From an uncultured bacterium (lineage in GTDB: Bacteria; Bacillota; Clostridia; Oscillospirales; Oscillospiraceae): DNA of 64,000 bases. The position numbers and the translations under genes are program-made. Where the stretch lies: assembly GCA_946548895.1 (NCBI GenBank), contig CAMNQF010000002.1:62001-126000 (forward strand), given 5' to 3'. The notes under the pieces were generated by a model. The model worked only from the letters and a program-made list of their open reading frames with translations. It was not told the origin of the DNA and did not search any database. Shown one piece after another: positions 59,495-64,000 of this stretch (position 1 is the stretch's first letter; each line of letters opens with the position of its first letter).

Positions 59495-60628
59495 ATGAAA
59501 AAAGTATTGAAAGTTCTTGGGGTTATATTGGCGGCCATTTTGGTGATTGCTCTGCTGATCTATCTGTTTGTCCTGCAATACCCGAATTTGAAGAAAGACC
59601 CGACCATTGGGAAATGGTATCGCGTTACCACCAGCGAGATGAAAACCTCCGAGGGCGGGAAATACCGGGCGTTCTTCAAAAAGGGCAGCGAAAACAAGGT
59701 CATGGTATATTTCGCGGGCGGCGGTGTCAGCATCAATGAGGAAACGGCCAGAGATGATACATACAACACCACTGAAATCTTCATTGATATGCTGGCAAAT
59801 GTCACAATGAATATGGGCGGGCTTGCCTCGGATGTGGAGGGCAGTCCCTTTGAAAACTGGAGCATCATCCTGTTTCCCTATGCGACTGGTGATTTTCATG
59901 CAGGAACGGGAGAATTTCACTACATCGACCACGACGGCAAAGAGAAAATTCTCTATCACAACGGCTATGTGAACTACACGCAGACAATGCAAAAGGTACT
60001 GGAACTGGCCGGTATCAGTGACCCAGAGGCTGTTGTCGTGACCGGCTACAGCGCCGGAGGGTTTGGGGCGGCACTTCTCGCTGACGACATCTTTACAAAT
60101 TACTTTCCAACTGCGGAGAGCAAAAATGTCCTGGTGGACGCATCCCTGCTGTTGTATGACGATTGGCACACCGTTGCCACAGATGTCTGGCAAACTCCCA
60201 AAGAAATATCAGATAAGCTGACAGGCAGCAACCTTACGCTGGACTGCCTGACTGCCCTGCACGAAAAATATGGGGATGGTGTTCATCTCCTGTTTGACAG
60301 TTCTACAAGAGATGGCGATCTGGCAAAGGTGCAAAATTACCTGGACACCGGGGTGATGGATGTTACTGAAAAAGAGGCGGACATCTATCAGCAGATACTG
60401 AAAGACACTATTCCGCAGTTCAAGGAAAACGGTGTAAGTCTGTTTATCTGGGACGGTGTGGCCTGGTATGATGATCCGAGAAATATGACGGCGCATACCA
60501 TTATCGCAACCCCTGCCGTATGGCTACCCTTTGAAGAACAGGAACAGTCTGTTGCCGGGTGGCTTGCCGATGCAGTAAACGGCGATTTGAAAGATTACGG
60601 TCTTGACTTGGTAAATAAGGAATATTAA
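59495..60628 (+). CDS. Pectinacetylesterase-like membrane-anchored hydrolase
   Basis: A 377-residue protein, GGAGG 6 bases before ATG, 13 bases after the preceding hydrolase gene, so same operon. N-terminal anchor (VLKVLGVILAAILVIALLIYLFVL), then the pectinacetylesterase/Notum pattern: KVMVYFAGGGVSINEETA, IILFPYATGDFHAGTG, nucleophile in VVVTGYSAGGFGAALLADD (~195) and Asp and His near the end (LFDSSTRDGD; MTAHTIIATP). Probably removes acetyl or acyl esters from a polysaccharide or other extracellular substrate. Confidence 0.78.
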   Translation: MKKVLKVLGVILAAILVIALLIYLFVLQYPNLKKDPTIGKWYRVTTSEMKTSEGGKYRAFFKKGSENKVMVYFAGGGVSINEETARDDTYNTTEIFIDMLANVTMNMGGLASDVEGSPFENWSIILFPYATGDFHAGTGEFHYIDHDGKEKILYHNGYVNYTQTMQKVLELAGISDPEAVVVTGYSAGGFGAALLADDIFTNYFPTAESKNVLVDASLLLYDDWHTVATDVWQTPKEISDKLTGSNLTLDCLTALHEKYGDGVHLLFDSSTRDGDLAKVQNYLDTGVMDVTEKEADIYQQILKDTIPQFKENGVSLFIWDGVAWYDDPRNMTAHTIIATPAVWLPFEEQEQSVAGWLADAVNGDLKDYGLDLVNKEY

Positions 60629-60662
60629 AACCGCTATGCACTGTATGAGCGTTGATTTTCTT

Positions 60663-62287
60663 AAAAAATGCGTCTCACGGTGAGTAATGTCATTAAGTTA
60701 GAGGCATGAAGGGAATAAAATTGAAAGAAGCAAAAAAGGCTTGACAAATTGGAAAAAATGTGCGGCAAAGCCCTGAAAAGTGAACTTGCTTTTCAGGAGG
60801 GAGCCGCACATGAAATACACACCAGTCATATTGCGGGAGATACTACGTTCCCAAATCCGGAAACTGGGGGAGACACCGGAGCAGTTTGTCCGGCGGCCCG
60901 GACGGGACTTCACCCGGCCCCGGACACTGAGTTTTGAGACGGTGATATCCCTGCTGCTCACCATGAGCGAAAACAGCATTGGAAAGGCTTTGATGGAGCG
61001 TTTCAAAAGCAGGGCAAACACACCGTCTGCCTCGGCGTTTGTCCAGCAGCGGGAGAAACTGCTGCCCGCGGCGATGGAGACGCTTTTTCAGCGGTTTACC
61101 GCCTGCCTGCGCCCTGCCGGACGTTTTCAGGGATACCGTCTGTTGGCGGCGGACGGATCCGACCTGAAATCCGGCGCGTATCCCGGGGATCCCGCCTCCT
61201 ACCGGGCTGGGACAGAGCGTCAGCACGGGTGGAATCTTTGGCATCTGAATGCGCTTTATGATTTACAAAATGGTATTTATACCGACGTAATTGTCCAAAA
61301 AGAACACGAAAAGGACGAGAAGGCGGCCTTATGCGCCATGATGGATCGCTCGGCCCTTTCCGGCCCGGTTATCCTTTTGGCGGATCGGGGGTATGAGGCC
61401 TGCAATAACCTGGCTCATCTGGAGAGAAAGGGTTGGAACTACCTCATCCGTCTCCGGGACAAAAACCGGGCCGTCGCCTATGGCCTGAAGCTCCCTGACA
61501 CAGCGCAGTTCGATATTCCTGTCCAGATCACTCTGGGCCGGCAGACAGCGCGGCAGCTGGAGCAGCAGGGGCTTGTGGTTCCAGACTCCTATTACCGCGT
61601 CCCGCCCCAGATGACCTTCGATGATTTAAAACTGGAAAGTGCCGCTTTTGCTGTTCTTTCTTTCCGAATCGTTCGGATTGAAATAGAAAACGGCCATACG
61701 GAACTCCTCATTACCAACCTGGATCCGAAGCGTTTCCCGTCCGCCGCCTTGAAGCGCCTCTACGCCATGCGTTGGGGGATCGAGACTTCCTTCCGCAGTC
61801 TGAAATACGCTGTTGGCCTCATCCATCTTCATGCGAAGAAGCCCGACCTCGTCCTCCAGGAGATCTTCGCCAGTTTTCTTATCTTCAACTTCACCCAAGC
61901 GTCCATCTGGGCGGTAGATACCGCCCAAGGAGCATCCAAGTATCAATGCCGCGTTAATTTCTCTGACGCTGTTTTTGCCTGCTGCGCGTTCCTCAGAGAG
62001 CCAACCTACGATCCGATCCCGCTCCTCCGGCGAAAACTGCTTCCAGTCCGCCCTGGCCGAACCGCCCCAAGACCCAAAATCACGGGTAACCGCATTTCCT
62101 CCTGCTACGTCTCTGCTCGCTAAACCCACCTTTACACTCTTTTTCAGGCGGAGCCCCCTCCGTCTGGTTTTGCTGTCTATTTTCCCCTCGCTCAATTCCT
62201 TTTGTCCTTTTTGAGACCTGTTATCCCTTTCGTGAGCCTCCTTGCATACCAACTTAATGACATTACTCACCGTGAGACGCATTTTTT
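60663..62287 (+). mobile_element. Complete IS4-family insertion sequence
   Basis: Bounded by perfect 37-base inverted repeats (60663-60699 and 62251-62287; outer end AAAAAATGCGTC). Each repeat has an inner small palindrome CTCACGGTGAG. It holds one DDE transposase gene. No matching target duplication was seen directly next to the ends. It separates the pectinacetylesterase-like gene from TetR regulator 2. Confidence 0.9.
60810..62123 (+). CDS. IS4-family DDE transposase
   Basis: A 437-residue protein, start ATG at 60810 after AGGAGGG. Catalytic triad: Asp in LLAADGSDLKSG (~115), Asp in VILLADRGYEACNN (~197) and Glu in YAMRWGIETSFRSLKY (~330, YREK-like signature). The frame is intact, so the element is probably active. 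The C-terminal ~40 residues are basic (RRKLLPVRPGRTAPRPK). Confidence 0.9.
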   Translation: MKYTPVILREILRSQIRKLGETPEQFVRRPGRDFTRPRTLSFETVISLLLTMSENSIGKALMERFKSRANTPSASAFVQQREKLLPAAMETLFQRFTACLRPAGRFQGYRLLAADGSDLKSGAYPGDPASYRAGTERQHGWNLWHLNALYDLQNGIYTDVIVQKEHEKDEKAALCAMMDRSALSGPVILLADRGYEACNNLAHLERKGWNYLIRLRDKNRAVAYGLKLPDTAQFDIPVQITLGRQTARQLEQQGLVVPDSYYRVPPQMTFDDLKLESAAFAVLSFRIVRIEIENGHTELLITNLDPKRFPSAALKRLYAMRWGIETSFRSLKYAVGLIHLHAKKPDLVLQEIFASFLIFNFTQASIWAVDTAQGASKYQCRVNFSDAVFACCAFLREPTYDPIPLLRRKLLPVRPGRTAPRPKITGNRISSCYVSAR

Positions 62288-62332
62288 CCGCTTCATCAAG
62301 CCCGATATGAACAAGACATTTGAGTAAACAAC

Positions 62333-62863
62333 TTATAAATCATTTGTATAAGGCGTTGAGACAATCTGTATTATCATTTGAGCCATTTCGTCAGGTGTTT
62401 CACTAAAACCCCGTGTGACCCATTCATCAAGAAGTCCATACAGACCATGTGCATAAAATTTTTCCCGATAAAGTCTTTGAGTATCCGATTTGCGCTCCAT
62501 TGTTAGCACTATTCTGTAAAAAGACTCGTGGATTGCTTCTTGGAGGCCCGCCCGATACACAATGTCAAGAATGTGTCTGATAGAATAATTATACTCAAAG
62601 AAGTGCTTTGCGTTATTCAAATCGAAGCTATCTCGAACCTTTACATCGTTTAACTCACAATACTGCTCCCACATTTTTATAAATTTGAACGTGATGGCTT
62701 CATTCTTTGAACTGAACGCACGAAAATATGTTGCGCGTCCCACGCCCGCTTTTTTCACTATTTCATCAATAGAAATCTTTTCAATCGGTTTCTCTTTAAT
62801 TAGGACAATGATGGCATCCGCAATACATTCTTTTAAGTAATCAGTTGGCTTTGCTGTCCTCAT
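62333..62863 (-). CDS. TetR-family regulator 2
   Basis: A 176-residue protein. ATG at 62863 follows AGGTGGG. HTH DAIIVLIKEKPIEKISIDEIVKKAGVGRATYFRAFSSKNEAI (in parts) is close in wording to regulator 1, and the C-terminal domain (YAHGLYGLLDEWVTRGFSETPDEMAQMI) is of the same type. Divergent to the hydrolase at 63067, whose promoter carries a GATACT palindrome that is its likely operator. Confidence 0.87.
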   Translation of the reverse strand: MRTAKPTDYLKECIADAIIVLIKEKPIEKISIDEIVKKAGVGRATYFRAFSSKNEAITFKFIKMWEQYCELNDVKVRDSFDLNNAKHFFEYNYSIRHILDIVYRAGLQEAIHESFYRIVLTMERKSDTQRLYREKFYAHGLYGLLDEWVTRGFSETPDEMAQMIIQIVSTPYTNDL

Positions 62864-62929
62864 TCTACCCACCTCTATGATACTTTTTCGCGCAATCGTA
62901 TCATTTTACGTTTCGCTACACAACACATA

Positions 62930-62979
62930 TTGACACATTAAGACAGGGGCATTAAAATATCTTTTGATACTAAAGTATC
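62930..62979 (+). promoter_or_regulatory. Promoter of hydrolase 2 with TetR operator
   Basis: TTGACA at 62930-62935, 17 bases, TAAAAT at 62953-62958. Just downstream, at the expected start of transcription, is a palindrome GATACT-AA-AGTATC (62966-62979). Further GATAC/GTATC arms lie upstream (near 62878 and 62897) and downstream (GTATC near 62995). This layout suits repression by the divergent TetR protein. Confidence 0.7.
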
Positions 62980-63066
62980 TGTACCGACAAAATAGTATCA
63001 AACTACCGAAAAATTGTCAAGCAGAGTTTTTGAATGTTCTGTTCGATTTGTCGTGGAGGAGTAGGG

Positions 63067-63996
63067 ATGAAAAAGGTGCTAAAAATCATCGGTATCATTT
63101 TATTGATTGTCATAATCTCAATCATTATCCTGCTGATGTACATAGGAAACAAACCTGTTGCTCCGACAGACTATCAGCAGCGTGTGGAAACCGGCGGAGA
63201 GATTGAGGCAAAGTATATGGCCAACGGGAGCTTTGAGGTATCTGTTTATGAGGAGCCGGTCTTACAGGTTTTCAAAAAATACGTGATTTACTATCCGGCT
63301 GAACTTGAAACATCTGATAAGCAATACCCTGTTATAGTGATCTGCAATGGGAGCGGGACGCCCATTTCCAAATATCCCGCTGTACCAAAACACTATGCGT
63401 CCTGGGGCTTTATCGTAATCGGGACAGAAGAAGAAAATGCGTGGAATGGCTTTGGCCCGGAAATGAGTATTAGACACCTGCAAAGGTTGAATGATAATGA
63501 GCAGATCGAGGAGGGAAAAGCAAATATCTTTTATCACAAAGTCGATTTTTCCAATGTAGGTATTGTGGGGCACTCCCAGGGTGGCGTTGGCGTACTCAAC
63601 GCAATCACGGCCCAGGTACACAAAGACATATATAAAGCAGCCGTTTCTCTGTCCCCCACAAACAAAGAATTAGCACACGCCCTTGAGTGGGATTATGATG
63701 CCAGCCTTGTGAATGTCCCAATTATGCTGATCTCCGGGGCCGGCGGCGGCGATGATTGGGTTGTAACCGGGGATCAGCTGGAAAATATCTACAATGATAT
63801 ACCTGATAACAAAATCATGCTGCGTAGAAATAACACTGTTCACAATGAAGTCCTTTACTCTCCAGACGGCTATGTAACAGCATGGTTCATGTGGCATTTG
63901 CAGGGCGACGAAGAAGCGGCAAAGGCGTTTGCTGGGAATAACGCTGAAATATTGATAAATCCGCTTTACCAGGATCAACGGATAGCCATAAAATGA
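63067..63996 (+). CDS. Membrane-anchored alpha/beta hydrolase 2
   Basis: A 309-residue protein, ATG at 63067 after GGAGGAG. N-terminal anchor (VLKIIGIILLIVIISIIILLMYI), IYYPAELETSDKQYPVIVICNGSG, HYASWGFIVIGT, nucleophile in IVGHSQGGVGVLNAI (~180), His in RNNTVHNEVLYSPDGYVTAWFMWHL (~265). Clear paralogue of the protein at 58543, with the same divergent-regulator arrangement. The ORF is complete, ending 4 bases before the window end. Confidence 0.83.
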   Translation: MKKVLKIIGIILLIVIISIIILLMYIGNKPVAPTDYQQRVETGGEIEAKYMANGSFEVSVYEEPVLQVFKKYVIYYPAELETSDKQYPVIVICNGSGTPISKYPAVPKHYASWGFIVIGTEEENAWNGFGPEMSIRHLQRLNDNEQIEEGKANIFYHKVDFSNVGIVGHSQGGVGVLNAITAQVHKDIYKAAVSLSPTNKELAHALEWDYDASLVNVPIMLISGAGGGDDWVVTGDQLENIYNDIPDNKIMLRRNNTVHNEVLYSPDGYVTAWFMWHLQGDEEAAKAFAGNNAEILINPLYQDQRIAIK

Positions 63997-64000
63997 TTTG

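Noticed and set aside
61626..62282. A minus-strand ORF across the transposase C-terminus and right inverted repeat
   Set aside because: It runs antisense through the transposase catalytic Glu region and over the insertion-sequence end; no ribosome-binding site or family resemblance.

Overview
The window is GC-rich DNA of the kind found in gut Clostridia of the Oscillospiraceae type (Flavonifractor, Lawsonibacter and relatives; inferred from gene content, not proven). About 51 kb of it (6.9-57.7 kb) looks like most of a large integrative and conjugative element (ICE). On its left lies a tRNA-Leu(GAG) gene and ordinary-looking chromosomal genes. On its right lies a visibly AT-richer cargo or chromosomal segment. 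No integrase or recombinase gene was found, so the true ends of the element are not defined here.

Left flank (1-6.5 kb): a membrane-anchored glycoside hydrolase family 3 enzyme with permuted domain order, an AgrC/AgrA-like kinase-regulator pair, a Lar-like zinc-ribbon protein, an IS5-type transposase scrap, and a tRNA-Leu(GAG) with a consensus promoter.

Element, early/accessory operons (6.9-22.2 kb): tightly overlapping genes, many starting at TTG or GTG inside the last codons of the preceding gene. They include five ArdA-like (antirestriction-fold) paralogues, a DUF4314 protein, a Dam-type adenine methylase, a DUF3849-like protein, SpoVG, a secreted sortase, a membrane-anchored surface protein and an NlpC/P60-like secreted protein. 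Next (22.3-30.6 kb) is a giant 15-domain adhesin with a thioester head. Its gene is split at a codon boundary by a 2.5-kb group II intron and it ends in a bare LPTTG motif.

Element, transfer region (30.7-57.6 kb): pilin-like DUF3852 protein, VirB6-like channel, PrgI/VirB3-like protein, VirB4 ATPase, M23 peptidoglycan hydrolase, DUF3846 and DUF6103 proteins, a relaxosome ribbon-helix-helix protein, a MobP3-like relaxase (apparently starting at ACG), a DUF3991/Toprim protein, VirD4 coupling protein and a helix-turn-helix protein. Minus-strand cargo interrupts it: helicase/nitroreductase/TIGR04076, a membrane protein plus Arc-like repressor, and a DUF2200 protein plus hydrolase. A cytosine methyltransferase is split over two overlapping frames.

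The two most interesting signals cut across genes. First, about 17 otherwise unrelated element proteins, including the relaxase, end in the same kind of tail: an acidic/Gln/Pro-rich stretch followed by a Gly-Met or Thr-Met end. This suggests a shared signal for passage through the conjugation channel with the DNA, so that anti-defence proteins could arrive with the relaxase. Second, six copies of a ~110-bp two-hairpin repeat, with compensatory changes in its stems, are scattered only within the element, and two of them sit inside open reading frames without breaking them.

Right flank (57.8-64 kb): two paralogous cassettes, each a divergent TetR regulator and a membrane-anchored alpha/beta hydrolase, separated by a pectinacetylesterase-like gene and a complete IS4-family insertion sequence with perfect 37-bp inverted repeats.
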